From: Bacteroidales bacterium
GTDB taxonomy: Bacteria; Bacteroidota; Bacteroidia; Bacteroidales; UBA932
Assembly: GCA_017535125.1 (NCBI GenBank)
Contig: JAFXUS010000032.1
Coordinates: 1-64,000 of the forward strand
Reading direction: 5' to 3'
DNA length: 64,000 nucleotides
In this document: positions 1-9,033 of the stretch, one piece after another
How positions within the stretch are numbered: the first letter of the stretch is position 1
Layout of the letters: each line of letters begins with the position of its first letter
Notes under the pieces: generated by a model
Told to the model about the DNA's origin: nothing
Seen by the model: only the letters and a program-made list of their open reading frames with translations
Database searches by the model: none
Position numbers and translations under genes: made by a program

Positions 1-2
1 CG

Positions 3-1262
3 GAGGGTGCGCGCGATTTCGTCGTGCCTTCCCGCATGAACCCGGGCCAGTTCTACGCCCTGCCGCAGAGTCCCCAGACCTTCAAGCAGCTGCTGATGGT
101 CGCGGGCTACGACCGCTACTTCCAGATTGTGCGCTGCTTCCGCGACGAAGACCTGCGCGCCGACCGCCAGCCGGAGTTCACGCAAATCGACTGCGAGATG
201 AGCTTCGTGGAGCAGGAAGACGTGCTGAACACCTTCGAGGGTATGATGCGCCAGATGTTCAAGAACGCCCTCGGCGTGGACATTCCCGATCCGCTGCCGC
301 GCATGAGCTGGTATGACGCGATGGATGACTATGGCTCCGACAAGCCGGACATCCGCTTCGGGATGAAGATCCGCGAGATCACGCCCCTCGTGCAGGGCTG
401 CGGCTTCAGCGTCTTCGGCGGCGCGCAATACGTCGGCGGCATCGCCGTCCCGGGCTGCGCCGAGTACACCCGCAAGCAGCTCGACGAGCTGACCGAATGG
501 GTCAAGCGCCCGCAGGTGGGCGCCAAGGGCCTGGTCTATATCAAGTGCAACCCCGACGGCAGCGTCAAGTCCAGCGTGGACAAATTCTACACGCCGGAGC
601 AGCTGCAGGCCGTCGCAGAGAAGTGCGAAGCCAAGCCCGGCGACCTGGTGCTGGTCCTCTGCGGCCCCAAGCGCAAGACGCAGACGCAGCTGGGTGTGCT
701 CCGCATCGAGATGGGGAACCGGCTGGGCCTGCGCGACCCGAAAGTCTTCGCCCCGCTGTGGATTGTCGATTTCCCGCTCCTGGAGTGGAGCGACGAAGAC
801 CAGCGCTTCTACGCGATGCACCACCCGTTCACGGCTCCCAAGCCGGAGCACGAGCAGTGGTTCTACTCCGACAAGAAGGAGGACCTGGAGCGCGTCTGCG
901 CCAATGCCTATGACTTCGTGCTCAACGGCACCGAGCTCGGCGGCGGATCCATCCGGATCCACGAGGCCGCGATGCAGGAGCGGATGTTCGAGGTGCTCGG
1001 CATCAGCAAGGAGGACGCCGAATACAAGTTCGGCTTCATCATCAACGCCTTCAAGTTCGGCGCCCCGCCCCACGGCGGCCTGGCGTTCGGCTTCGACCGC
1101 GTCTGCGCCCTCTTCGGCGGGCAGGAGACGATCCGCGACTACATCGCGTTCCCGAAGAACAACCAGGGCCGCGACGTGATGATCGACTCCCCGTCCCGGA
1201 TCGACGACGCGCAGATGGAGGAACTCTTCCTGTCTTCCACCTACGTAGAACCGCAGCCGTGA
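3..1262 (+). CDS. aspS: Aspartyl-tRNA synthetase, 5' truncated by window edge
   Basis: Charges tRNA-Asp with aspartate in the cytoplasm. The reading frame is open to the left edge, so the anticodon-binding N-terminus lies outside the window; about 420 of the usual ~585 residues are present. Visible are class II motif 2 ([18 protein letters not shown]), the bacterial-type GAD insertion in the middle and motif 3 (GLAFGFDRV) near the C-terminus. The GTG at 24 lies inside the conserved [11 protein letters not shown] block and is not the true start. The stop overlaps the GTG start of murB by 4 nt, so the two are probably translationally coupled. Confidence 0.97.
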   Translation, partial: EGARDFVVPSRMNPGQFYALPQSPQTFKQLLMVAGYDRYFQIVRCFRDEDLRADRQPEFTQIDCEMSFVEQEDVLNTFEGMMRQMFKNALGVDIPDPLPRMSWYDAMDDYGSDKPDIRFGMKIREITPLVQGCGFSVFGGAQYVGGIAVPGCAEYTRKQLDELTEWVKRPQVGAKGLVYIKCNPDGSVKSSVDKFYTPEQLQAVAEKCEAKPGDLVLVLCGPKRKTQTQLGVLRIEMGNRLGLRDPKVFAPLWIVDFPLLEWSDEDQRFYAMHHPFTAPKPEHEQWFYSDKKEDLERVCANAYDFVLNGTELGGGSIRIHEAAMQERMFEVLGISKEDAEYKFGFIINAFKFGAPPHGGLAFGFDRVCALFGGQETIRDYIAFPKNNQGRDVMIDSPSRIDDAQMEELFLSSTYVEPQP

Positions 1263-2302
1263 GGATACAGTTGAACTACGATTTGCTCGCGCAGAATACC
1301 TTCCGCATGAAGGTGTCCTGCGCGTGCTATGTCGAGTACGAGACCGTCAAGGAGCTGGAGGGGCTGAATTTCGACCGCCTGCCGAAGCCGCTGCTGCACA
1401 TCGGCGCCGGAAGCAACCTCCTCTTCACCGGGGATTTCCCGGGCACGGTCCTGCACTCGAACATCGAGTTCATCAAATACATCGACATGGGCCTCGACGA
1501 GGTGCCGGTCATGGTCGGCGCGGGGGTGGTCTGGGACCATTTCGTCGAGGAAGCCTGCCGCCACGGCCTCTGGGGCGCGGAGAACCTTTCGCTCATCCCG
1601 GGCGAAGTGGGGGCGGCCGCCGTGCAGAACATCGGCGCCTACGGCGTGGAGGTGAAGGACATCATTTCCGGCGTCGTGGCCTTCGACCTGCAGGAGCGGA
1701 AGAAAGTGAAGTTTTCCCGCGAGGAATGCCGCTACGGCTACCGCGACTCCCTGTTCAAGCAGCCGGAGGCCAAGGGCCGTTACGTCATCACGAGCGTGCT
1801 CTTCCGCCTCACGCGCAAGCACAGTCCGCGCCTCGAGTACAAGGGCGTTCGGGAGGCCCTCGGGATTCCCGGTCAAGCCAGGAATGACGGTGCGGCCGAC
1901 CCGATCGGCCATCTCACGCCGCAGGCGGTGCGCGACGCGATCGTGCGCATCCGGCGGCAGAAGCTGCCCGATCCGGAGGAGCTCGGAAGCGCCGGCAGCT
2001 TCTTCAAGAATCCCGTCGTGAGCCGGGAGGATTTCGCGCGCATCTCCCCGGACGGGAGTGCGCCGCATTTCGACCTGCCGGACGGCAGCGTCAAGGTGCC
2101 GGCGGCCTGGATGATCGACCAGTGCGGCTTCAAGGGCGCCGTCGAAGGCGGCGCGGCCGTGTATGAGAAGCAGCCGCTCGTCATCGTCAACGCCAGCGGC
2201 GCGGCCTCCCCGCAGGAGGTCCTCGCGCTCGAACAACGCATCATCAACGGGGTGCGGGAACGCTTCGGCGTCACCCTGCATCCGGAAGTAGAGCATATAT
2301 GA
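1259..2302 (+). CDS. murB: UDP-N-acetylmuramate dehydrogenase with palindromic-repeat insertion
   Basis: Reduces UDP-GlcNAc-enolpyruvate to UDP-MurNAc, the second committed step of peptidoglycan synthesis, using FAD and NADPH. FAD-binding motifs are visible (IGAGSNLLF, then [17 protein letters not shown]), as is the SAGSFFKNP block with the proton-donating serine and a C-terminal HPEVE. The GTG start is chosen because it overlaps the aspS stop and no better start precedes the conserved LLAQNTF. Residues ~202-211 (IPGQARNDG) are the translation of a dispersed palindromic repeat at 1864-1890, placed in a variable loop without breaking the frame. The stop overlaps the murA start (ATGA). Confidence 0.96.
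   Translation: MRIQLNYDLLAQNTFRMKVSCACYVEYETVKELEGLNFDRLPKPLLHIGAGSNLLFTGDFPGTVLHSNIEFIKYIDMGLDEVPVMVGAGVVWDHFVEEACRHGLWGAENLSLIPGEVGAAAVQNIGAYGVEVKDIISGVVAFDLQERKKVKFSREECRYGYRDSLFKQPEAKGRYVITSVLFRLTRKHSPRLEYKGVREALGIPGQARNDGAADPIGHLTPQAVRDAIVRIRRQKLPDPEELGSAGSFFKNPVVSREDFARISPDGSAPHFDLPDGSVKVPAAWMIDQCGFKGAVEGGAAVYEKQPLVIVNASGAASPQEVLALEQRIINGVRERFGVTLHPEVEHI
1864..1890 (-). repeat. Palindromic repeat copy inside murB
   Basis: A 27-nt match, with two differences, to the repeat at 17671-17697. The arms ATTCCCGG and CCAGGAAT flank a TCAAG loop. The copy is read in frame as IPGQARNDG, so it has become part of MurB. Confidence 0.85.
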
Positions 2303-3606
2303 GCAGTTTTGTCATCGAAGGCGGACACCGCCTCAGCGGCGAGATCTACCCTCAGGGCGCGAAGAACGAGGCCCTGGAGGTGATCAGCGCCGTCCTCCTC
2401 ACCCCGGAGCCGGTCACCCTCACCAACGTCCCGGAGATCCTGGATGTCAAGAACCTCATCGACCTGCTGCGCGGGATGGGCGTGAGCGTGGAGCGCCATG
2501 CCAAAGGGGAGTACACCTTCACGGCGAACCACGTCAACGAATTCTACATCCGCAGCGCGGAATTCGTGAAGAAATGCGCCCAGCTGCGGGGTTCGGTGCT
2601 CGTCGTGGGTCCGCTCCTCGCGCGTTTCGGCAACGCCTTCTTCCCCAAGCCGGGCGGCGACAAGATCGGCCGGCGCCGCGTGGACACGCACATCGAGGGC
2701 TTCATGCGCCTGGGCGCGAAATGCGCCTACGACACCGCCAAGCGGGCCTACAACCTCTCCTCGGGCCGCACGATGAAGGGCTGCTACATGCTGCTGGACG
2801 AGGCCTCCGTGACCGGTACGGCCAACATCGTGATGGCCGCGACCCTCGCGAAGGGTACGACCACCATCTACAACGCCGCCTGCGAACCTTACGTGCAGCA
2901 GCTCTGCAAGCTGCTCTCGGCCATGGGCGCGCGGATCGAGGGCGTCGGCTCGAACCTGCTCACCATCCATGGCGTGGAGGCCTTGCACGGCGCCTCCCAC
3001 ACCATCCTGCCGGACATGATCGAGGTCGGCTCCTTCATCGGCATGGCTGCCATCACGCAGAGCGAGCTCACCATCAAGAACGTGTCCTGGGCCAACCTGG
3101 GCATCATTCCGGAGCACTTCCGCCGTCTTGGCGTGAAGCTCGAGCAGCGCGGCGACGACATCTTCGTCCCCGCTCAGGAAAGCTACGAGATCGAATCCTT
3201 CATCGACGGCTCCATCATGACCATCGCCGACGCGCCCTGGCCGGGCATGACCCCGGACCTGCTGAGCGTGCTGCTGGTCGTGGCCACGCAGTGCAAGGGC
3301 AGCGTCCTCATCCACCAGAAGATGTTCGAGAGCCGCCTGTTCTTCGTGGACAAGCTGATCGACATGGGCGCGCAGATCATCCTCTGCGACCCGCACCGCG
3401 CCGTGGTCATCGGCCACGACCACAAGATCAACCTCCGCGCCGGGCGGATGACCTCCCCGGATATCCGTGCCGGTATCGCAATGCTGCTGGCGGCCATGTC
3501 CGCCAAAGGCACTTCCACCATAGACAACATCGAGCAGATCGACCGCGGCTACGAGGACATCGAAGGCCGCCTGAATGCGCTCGGAGCCCATATTGAACGT
3601 AAATAA
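2299..3606 (+). CDS. murA: UDP-N-acetylglucosamine 1-carboxyvinyltransferase
   Basis: Transfers enolpyruvate from PEP to UDP-GlcNAc, the first committed step of peptidoglycan synthesis. The protein has 435 residues, the normal family length, with the N-terminal GAKNEA motif (Lys22) and the active-site loop KPGGDKIGRRRVDTH. In E. coli the corresponding loop carries the PEP-reactive, fosfomycin-alkylated Cys115; here the residue is Asp121. Cys-to-Asp enzymes remain active but are fosfomycin insensitive in other bacteria, so intrinsic resistance is a reasonable inference. The ATG overlaps the murB stop. Confidence 0.97.
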   Translation: MSSFVIEGGHRLSGEIYPQGAKNEALEVISAVLLTPEPVTLTNVPEILDVKNLIDLLRGMGVSVERHAKGEYTFTANHVNEFYIRSAEFVKKCAQLRGSVLVVGPLLARFGNAFFPKPGGDKIGRRRVDTHIEGFMRLGAKCAYDTAKRAYNLSSGRTMKGCYMLLDEASVTGTANIVMAATLAKGTTTIYNAACEPYVQQLCKLLSAMGARIEGVGSNLLTIHGVEALHGASHTILPDMIEVGSFIGMAAITQSELTIKNVSWANLGIIPEHFRRLGVKLEQRGDDIFVPAQESYEIESFIDGSIMTIADAPWPGMTPDLLSVLLVVATQCKGSVLIHQKMFESRLFFVDKLIDMGAQIILCDPHRAVVIGHDHKINLRAGRMTSPDIRAGIAMLLAAMSAKGTSTIDNIEQIDRGYEDIEGRLNALGAHIERK

Positions 3607-3612
3607 GATCCT

Positions 3613-5781
3613 ATGCAGGTACTCAAGTTCGGCGGCAGTTCGGTAGCGGACGCCACCCGCATGTCCCAGGTCATCGACATCGTGCAGGCCGCCGTGGCGC
3701 GCGACCGGACCATCCTGGTCAGCTCCGCCATCAGCGGCTGTACGGACGCGCTGATCGCCATCGGGCAGGAAAGAGACCCGGCGGCGAAGGCGCAGCAGAT
3801 CGACGTCCTGCGCCGCAGGCACCATGCCATCGCGCAGCGCCTCTTCACCGGCGCCGAGCGCCGGGAAATGCTGACCGAACTGGACGGCCTCTTCGAAGAA
3901 CTGGCCGCTGCGGAGCCGGACGCCTGCGTGACCTACGGCGAACTCTTTTCCACGCGCATCCTGGCGCGCAAGTTCGCCTGCGAGGACGTGCCCACGCAGT
4001 GGCTGGATTCCCGTCAGCTGGTGCGTACGCTCGGCGGCGTGGTGGCCGAGGGCCTGACCTACGCCAACATCCTGGCCGCCGTGCAGGCGGCGCCGGAAGC
4101 GCAGCTCTTCGTGGCGCCGGGCTTCATCGCTTCCGACGGCGACGGTCGCGTGACCACGCTGGGCCGCGGCGGCTCCGACTACAGTGCCGCCCTCTTCGCC
4201 GCGGGCGCCAAGGCTTCCGTGCTCGAGATCTGGACCGACGTGCCCGGCATGATGACCGCCAACCCCAAGGTGGTCCCGGCCGCCGTGAGCATCCCCGACA
4301 TTTCCTACAAGGCCGCCCTGGCCCTCGCCGAGAACGGTGCCAAGGTGCTCTACGCTCCCACCGTCAAGCCGGCCATGGAGGCGGGCATCGCCTTCTCTAT
4401 CCGCAACACATTCGACCCGCGCCATCCCGGCACGCTCGTTTCCGGCCGTCCGGCCGTGAAGGAGGGCGAGTGGATGGGCGTGACCAGCCGCACGCTTGCC
4501 GACAAGGGCGAGGCGGTGGTCTGCCTGGTCGGTGAAGCGATCCCCTCTCGCGCCTCGGCTGCCGGACGCATCCGCGCCGCGCTGTCCGAGGCTGGCATCC
4601 AGCCGCTGGGCGAGGTGACGGGCGAGGGCGACGTCTTCTTCATCCGCGTCCGTCCGACCGTCGAACAGGCGGCCGTGGGCGCCATCCATCATGAATTCTT
4701 CGAGTCCCGCGCGGTGACCGTGATCCCGGTCTTCATCGCGGGCTACGGGGCCGTGGGCCACGAACTGGTGCGCCTGATCGGCCTGAGCGCCGACCGCATC
4801 GCGACCCGGCGCGCCCGCTCCATCCGCATCATGGGCCTGTCCAACAGCCGTCGCTATGCCGTCGATCTGCGGGGCATCCGTCCCGAGGAGGCCGAGGCCC
4901 GGCTGGGGAAGGGCGAGAATGCGGCGGACGGTGCCTTCATCGACGCCGTGCTTGCCTGCGCGCCGCGCGGCGCCGTGTTCGTGGACTGCACCAACGACGA
5001 GCAGCTGCATCAGCGCTACGCCGAGCTGTTCCGAGGCGGCCTCAGCATCGTCACTTCCAACCGCCGCTCCTTGGCGCTGCCTTTCGTGCAGTACGCCGCC
5101 CTCAAGGCGGAGGCCCGCCAGAACGGTGCTTTTTTCCGCTATGACACCACGGTGGGCAACTCCCTCCCGATCCTCGAATCCATCGCCAGCGACGCCAATT
5201 GCAGCGACGGTATCGAGGCCATCGAGGCAGTGGTCTCCTGCACCCTGAACTACGTCATTACGGGCTACGACGGCGCCAAGCGCGACAGCCTTGCCACGCT
5301 GCTGCGCCGCGCGCAGGACGAGGGCCTGACCGAAGCCGATCCCCGCACTGACCTGGGCGGCAAGGACATGCTGCGCAAGCTGCTCATCCTCGCCCGCGAG
5401 GCCGGCGTGCCGCTCGAGGCGGACGACGTGGAGATTGTGCCGATGCTCGGCCCGGAGTTCTTCGACTGCCCGCTGGACGAGTTCTACCGCAAGCTGGCGG
5501 AGTACGAGCCGCAGTTCATCGCCCGCGAGGCGGAACTGGACGCGGCCGGACAGCGCCAGCGTTTCGTGGCGTCGCTGCGGCGCGATCCGTCTGCGCGCCA
5601 CGGCTACCGGGCGGAGATCAAGACGCAGCGCGTCGGTCCCGAGAGCCCCTTCTACTGGATCAGCGGCACGGAGAACGTGACCGTGGTCCGCAGCGAGTAT
5701 TCCGCCCCGCTCGTGATCAAGGGCGCGGGCGAGGGCGTCCGCCTGGCCGCCACCGGTATCATCAAAGACATCCTGATGTAG
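3613..5781 (+). CDS. thrA: Bifunctional aspartokinase / homoserine dehydrogenase, short form
   Basis: Catalyses the first and third steps from aspartate toward threonine, methionine, lysine and diaminopimelate. The kinase domain spans residues ~1-275 (KFGGSSV at 5-11, GRGGSDYSA near 185). The homoserine dehydrogenase domain spans ~373-722, with the Rossmann motif FIAGYGAVG and the signature around DPRTDLGGKDMLRKL. At 722 residues it is about 90 shorter than ThrA of about 810-820. Only one ACT-like segment (~298-365) sits between the domains, and the first regulatory ACT domain appears absent. It lies 7 nt after murA and 3 nt before the M20 gene, in a cell-wall and lysine operon. Confidence 0.94.
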   Translation: MQVLKFGGSSVADATRMSQVIDIVQAAVARDRTILVSSAISGCTDALIAIGQERDPAAKAQQIDVLRRRHHAIAQRLFTGAERREMLTELDGLFEELAAAEPDACVTYGELFSTRILARKFACEDVPTQWLDSRQLVRTLGGVVAEGLTYANILAAVQAAPEAQLFVAPGFIASDGDGRVTTLGRGGSDYSAALFAAGAKASVLEIWTDVPGMMTANPKVVPAAVSIPDISYKAALALAENGAKVLYAPTVKPAMEAGIAFSIRNTFDPRHPGTLVSGRPAVKEGEWMGVTSRTLADKGEAVVCLVGEAIPSRASAAGRIRAALSEAGIQPLGEVTGEGDVFFIRVRPTVEQAAVGAIHHEFFESRAVTVIPVFIAGYGAVGHELVRLIGLSADRIATRRARSIRIMGLSNSRRYAVDLRGIRPEEAEARLGKGENAADGAFIDAVLACAPRGAVFVDCTNDEQLHQRYAELFRGGLSIVTSNRRSLALPFVQYAALKAEARQNGAFFRYDTTVGNSLPILESIASDANCSDGIEAIEAVVSCTLNYVITGYDGAKRDSLATLLRRAQDEGLTEADPRTDLGGKDMLRKLLILAREAGVPLEADDVEIVPMLGPEFFDCPLDEFYRKLAEYEPQFIAREAELDAAGQRQRFVASLRRDPSARHGYRAEIKTQRVGPESPFYWISGTENVTVVRSEYSAPLVIKGAGEGVRLAATGIIKDILM

Positions 5782-5784
5782 CGT

Positions 5785-6762
5785 ATGGACCTGTTTCGTC
5801 AAATATTGTCCTTCGATTCCACTTCCGGGCAGGAGCGGGAGCTGGGGCAGTGGCTCGCCCGGAACCTGAAGGCGCCGTTCGTGCAGACCTTCGAGGTCGG
5901 CGACGGCACGCTGAACGTCCTGCTCCGTTGGAGCGAGACGCCCCGCGTGGTCTTCTGCTCCCACATGGACACCGTCCCGCCCTACATCCCGCCGACTTTC
6001 CTGGAGGACCGGGTGCTGGGCCGCGGGACCTGCGACGCCAAGGGGCAGTTTTATGCCATGTACCGGGCCTGTCAGCGCCTGGCGGAAGCCGGCGAGAAGG
6101 ATTTCGCGCTGCTCATCGTGAGTGGGGAGGAGACGGGTTCGTGGGGCGCCAAGGCCTTCTCCAAGTTGGGTTTCCAGGCGCCGCTGCTGGTCGTGGGCGA
6201 GCCCACGGACAACTGCATGGTGAGCGCCTCCAAGGGCACCAAGCGCTTCAATCTGACCTTTACCGGCAAGGCGTTCCATTCCGGCTATCCGGAGCATGGG
6301 CAGAGCGCCGTGGAGCTCTTCGTGGACTTCATGAACGAGCTGCGCGGAGCGGGTTTCCCGGAGGATCCGGAGCTCGGTGCGACCACCTGGAACGTCGGCA
6401 TGCTGCGCAGCGACAACGCGCAGAACATCCTCAGCCCGGAGCTGAGCTGCCGGCTGTATTTCCGCACCACCTTCGCTTCCGACGCGTCGGTGGTGGACTG
6501 GATGCGCACGCATGCTTCCGACACCCTGCAGGTGGAGGAGTTCGGCGGGGACGCGCCGGCGCATTATTACACGCTGCCGGGCTTCCCGACCAAGCCGGTC
6601 GCCTTCGGCAGCGACGCGCCGCATCTGGGCGATTTCACGCACAAGATCATCTGCGGGCCGGGCTCGATCACCGTCGCGCACCGCGACGACGAGTTCCTGT
6701 CCCTCGCCGATTTCGAACAAGCCATCAACAATTACGTCAAGATCTATGAAAGTTATCATTAG
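5785..6762 (+). CDS. M20-family deacylase, candidate N-succinyl-diaminopimelate desuccinylase
   Basis: A 325-residue zinc-dependent M20 hydrolase of the ArgE/DapE/LysK group. Probable metal ligands and catalytic residues are His60 and Asp62 (SHMDTVPP), Asp84 (GTCDAKGQ), Glu115-Glu116 (SGEETG), Glu139 (GEPTDN) and the His of AHRDDEF near 302. The C-terminal GPGSI..AH pattern resembles ArgE and LysK more than classical DapE. The pathway role is inferred from position between thrA and dapB and from the dapD gene elsewhere in the window, which requires a desuccinylase. Acetylornithine deacetylase is the main alternative. Its 3' end overlaps dapB by 17 nt. Confidence 0.8.
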   Translation: MDLFRQILSFDSTSGQERELGQWLARNLKAPFVQTFEVGDGTLNVLLRWSETPRVVFCSHMDTVPPYIPPTFLEDRVLGRGTCDAKGQFYAMYRACQRLAEAGEKDFALLIVSGEETGSWGAKAFSKLGFQAPLLVVGEPTDNCMVSASKGTKRFNLTFTGKAFHSGYPEHGQSAVELFVDFMNELRGAGFPEDPELGATTWNVGMLRSDNAQNILSPELSCRLYFRTTFASDASVVDWMRTHASDTLQVEEFGGDAPAHYYTLPGFPTKPVAFGSDAPHLGDFTHKIICGPGSITVAHRDDEFLSLADFEQAINNYVKIYESYH

Positions 6763-7408
6763 CGGATACGGCAAGATGGGCCACATGGTCGAAGCCGCCC
6801 TGCAGCGCCGCGGCATCGAGCTCGTGTGCGCCTCCGAAGACGTCTGCGCCATCCCGAAGGAAGTGGCGAAGGAATGCGTCTGCATCGATTTCACGACCCC
6901 GGAAGCCTTCCGGAACAACTATAAGACCCTCGCCGCCAATTTCAAGGCCGTCGTGGTCGGCACCACCGGCTGGAACGACATCTGCGCCGAGGTGTTCGCC
7001 GCTTTCGAGCAGGCCGGTACTCCGATGATCTGGGCCTCCAACTTCTCCATCGGCGTCAACGCCTTCTTCGCCGCCGTGGAGCGTGCCTGCGTCGTCCTGA
7101 AGGGTCAGGGCTACACCCCGCACGTGGAGGAGATTCACCACATCCACAAGCTGGATGCGCCCAGCGGCACGGCCAAGAGCATCGGCCTCATCATCGAGCA
7201 GACGCTCGGCGAGAAGCCGCAGATCGACGCCCAGCGCATCGGCGAGGTGCCCGGCACCCACACGGCCGAGTTCCTTTCCGAGGTGGACAAGCTGACCTTC
7301 ACGCACGAGGCGTTCTCCCGCCAGGGCTTCGCCGAGGGCGCCGTCGTCGCCGCCCTCATGACCGAGGGCCTGACCGGCGTGCATGAATTCAAAGACCTGA
7401 TTTTGTAA
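6746..7408 (+). CDS. dapB: 4-Hydroxy-tetrahydrodipicolinate reductase
   Basis: NAD(P)H-dependent reduction in the diaminopimelate/lysine pathway. The 220-residue protein is slightly shorter than the usual 240-270. It starts with a nucleotide-binding motif (ISGYGKMG) and carries the conserved VVGTTGW segment and the catalytic HHIHKLDAPSGTA block with its paired histidines and lysine. The ATG at 6746 is chosen because conserved sequence starts there; codons upstream in this frame are only the shadow of the overlapping M20 gene. It closes the murB-murA-thrA-M20-dapB run. Confidence 0.95.
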   Translation: MKVIISGYGKMGHMVEAALQRRGIELVCASEDVCAIPKEVAKECVCIDFTTPEAFRNNYKTLAANFKAVVVGTTGWNDICAEVFAAFEQAGTPMIWASNFSIGVNAFFAAVERACVVLKGQGYTPHVEEIHHIHKLDAPSGTAKSIGLIIEQTLGEKPQIDAQRIGEVPGTHTAEFLSEVDKLTFTHEAFSRQGFAEGAVVAALMTEGLTGVHEFKDLIL

Positions 7409-7428
7409 TCATTAAAATTATTAACCAT

Positions 7429-8214
7429 ATGAAAAAGACAGTATTCATTGCCATGCTGGCCTGCCTCCTGCTGGCCGGGTGCAAATCAGAACAGGAAAAG
7501 GCCTTGGACGAGGCCATTGCCAAGAACAGTCTGGCTGCTCTTCGTGAGTTCGCTCTCACGCATGCGAATTCCATGAACGACAAAGTGACGGGCCGCTACT
7601 ATGCCGCGTTCAAGCGCATGGAAGAGGATTCGACGTTGTATGCGGCCATCGGTCGCGCTTCGAGCATCCTGGCCAAGACGCAGGCGGAAGAGAAGTATCT
7701 GACCACGCTTCCCAACGGCATCCACGCTTCCGAAGTCGCCGCGAGCCTGGCCGAGCACAAGAAGCAGGCGGAGGAGCTGGCTGCCTGCCTGGACGGCCTC
7801 CGTGCCGCGTTCAAGCAGTATAAATATGTCGAGAAGAGCGCCAGGGGTGGCAAAGGCATTGAGATAGAATTCACCGCGCCGGACGAGTCCGGCAAAGGAA
7901 CGATTTCGGGATCCAGCAGCTTCACGGTGAACAAGTATAACTCCAAGCAGGTCGGCGCCCGCGTCACCTGCACCCGCAGCGGCTCCTACTATATCAACGA
8001 CAACAAGCAGATCGTCGCCCATGTCGAGGAGTCCCGTTCTTATGCGGGTATCGCCGGTGATACCTATTGGAACAAGCGTACCGTCCGGGACGCCCAGGCC
8101 AAGTATCCGACCCCCCGTCCGCGCACGTTCACGCTGACCCCGAGCGCCAACTCCCAGACCCTCACGGGCCATGACGACTCCGGCGACTGCACCTTCGAAG
8201 CCGTCCTGAGATAG
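7429..8214 (+). CDS. Predicted lipoprotein of unknown function
   Basis: A 261-residue protein with a lipoprotein signal peptide (MKKTVFIAMLACLLLAGC, lipobox LAGC at ~15-18), so probably membrane anchored in the envelope. The N-terminal half after the lipobox is rich in Lys, Glu and Ala and probably helical. The C-terminal half is richer in Ser, Thr and Tyr and may be a beta domain. No known family is recognised. It starts 20 nt after dapB and could be cotranscribed with it. Its stop lies 3 nt before a cluster of palindromic repeats. Confidence 0.75.
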   Translation: MKKTVFIAMLACLLLAGCKSEQEKALDEAIAKNSLAALREFALTHANSMNDKVTGRYYAAFKRMEEDSTLYAAIGRASSILAKTQAEEKYLTTLPNGIHASEVAASLAEHKKQAEELAACLDGLRAAFKQYKYVEKSARGGKGIEIEFTAPDESGKGTISGSSSFTVNKYNSKQVGARVTCTRSGSYYINDNKQIVAHVEESRSYAGIAGDTYWNKRTVRDAQAKYPTPRPRTFTLTPSANSQTLTGHDDSGDCTFEAVLR

Positions 8215-8217
8215 TCT

Positions 8218-8269
8218 CGTCATTCGCCGGCTTGATTCCCCGTCATTCGCCGGCTTGACCGGCGAATCT
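8218..8269. repeat. Palindromic repeats, one partial and one full copy
   Basis: A partial copy (8218-8236) is followed by a full copy at 8241-8269. The full copy has arms ATTCGCCGG and CCGGCGAAT around a CTTGA-type loop. The stem sequence differs from the copies near 17.7 and 50.8 kb but keeps perfect pairing. The end of the copy overlaps the stop codon of the small minus-strand gene. Confidence 0.85.
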
Positions 8270-8540
8270 ACCGCTGCTCGATCGTTTTCCTGACGAGGAA
8301 ATCGATAAAGGCCTTGCGGCTTTTAAACCCTTCCGGAATTGCCACGACGAGATACCATGCTCCCGGATACTCCCAACTCCATTGGAAGTAAGACTCCACT
8401 GGATAAGGATCCACGACCGTATCAATCCCGGGATCGATCGACTGGACCTTTTCCAGGACTTTCTGGTGAATCAGCTCTCTCAATTCAGCCGCATACTCCA
8501 GGTCCTTCTCGCTCGGCGCGGGTTTCTCTACAGAAGACAT
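8268..8540 (-). CDS. Small hypothetical protein, 90 aa
   Basis: An open frame of 90 codons from ATG 8540; a TTG at 8552 would add four residues. The protein is acidic and probably helical at the N-terminus (DLEYAAELRELIHQKVLEKV). It then has an aromatic-rich stretch (YFQWSWEYPGAWYLVVAIP) and a basic helix near the C-terminus. No family is recognised. Its composition looks protein-like and the antisense frames look worse, but the evidence is limited. The TAG stop falls at the edge of a palindromic repeat. Confidence 0.5.
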   Translation of the reverse strand: MSSVEKPAPSEKDLEYAAELRELIHQKVLEKVQSIDPGIDTVVDPYPVESYFQWSWEYPGAWYLVVAIPEGFKSRKAFIDFLVRKTIEQR

Positions 8541-8598
8541 AAAACGGGGCAATTAACAATCATTTCGACCCAAAGATACGCATTCCCCAGCAATTCCC

Positions 8599-8690
8599 CG
8601 TCATTCGCCGGCTTCCATTTCGTCATTCGCCGGCTTGACCGGCGAATCTCCAACCGCTTCTCGTCATCCCCGACCTGATCGGGGATCTCC
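8599..8690. repeat. Cluster of three palindromic repeat copies, two stem variants
   Basis: A partial copy at 8599-8614 and a full copy at 8621-8650 share the TTCGCCGG/CCGGCGAA stem. A third copy at 8662-8690 has the stem ATCCCCGA/TCGGGGAT with a CCTGA-like loop. All begin CGTCAT and end in ATCT. Different stems with preserved pairing suggest the hairpin itself is maintained. Confidence 0.85.
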
Positions 8691-8700
8691 AACCCTCGGA

Positions 8701-8942
8701 ATTATTTGGCGGGAGCTGCAGGCAGCCGGGCGTACGTCGGGGAAGGGCGGGGCTTTCCGTCGCGGTTGCTGGACGGCTAACTCCTCCTTTTTAGCCGCCT
8801 CCTGCGGAGTCGTCTAACAGTCGTCAGACACACGCCGTCCTGCGTCTTCGTCGTCCCTCCTCAGCCGCACCGCTGCCCTTGCCGGGCCCCGCTGATCCTT
8901 CCCCTCCTATACGCCCGTCTACCTGCACTTCCGCCAAATAAA
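8701..8942. repeat. Possible MITE-like segment with terminal inverted repeats
   Basis: ATTATTTGGCGG at 8701-8712 and CCGCCAAATAAA at 8931-8942 are inverted repeats matching at 11 of 12 positions. The segment between them is GC-rich and encodes nothing recognisable. Target-site duplications were not evident by eye, so mobility is speculative. Confidence 0.35.
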
Positions 8943-9033
8943 ACAAGAAGCCACCCTTGCGGATGGCTTCCGGGAGCAATGCTCCATAGGCGGACGGACA
9001 TTCAGCACCAGCCTTCGCAGACTGATCAGGCTA

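Noticed and set aside
1873..6918. A 1681-codon minus-strand open frame
   Set aside because: It runs antisense to murB, murA, thrA, the M20 gene and dapB, which all have clear motifs. Its His- and Gly-rich translation is typical of the shadow frame of GC-rich genes.
8218..8690. CRISPR array
   Set aside because: The repeats are palindromic and irregularly spaced, with variable sequence and no uniform spacers. No cas genes are present.
8947..8970. Hairpin as a terminator
   Set aside because: The stem GAAGCCA/TGGCTTC lacks a following T tract and no gene ends nearby.
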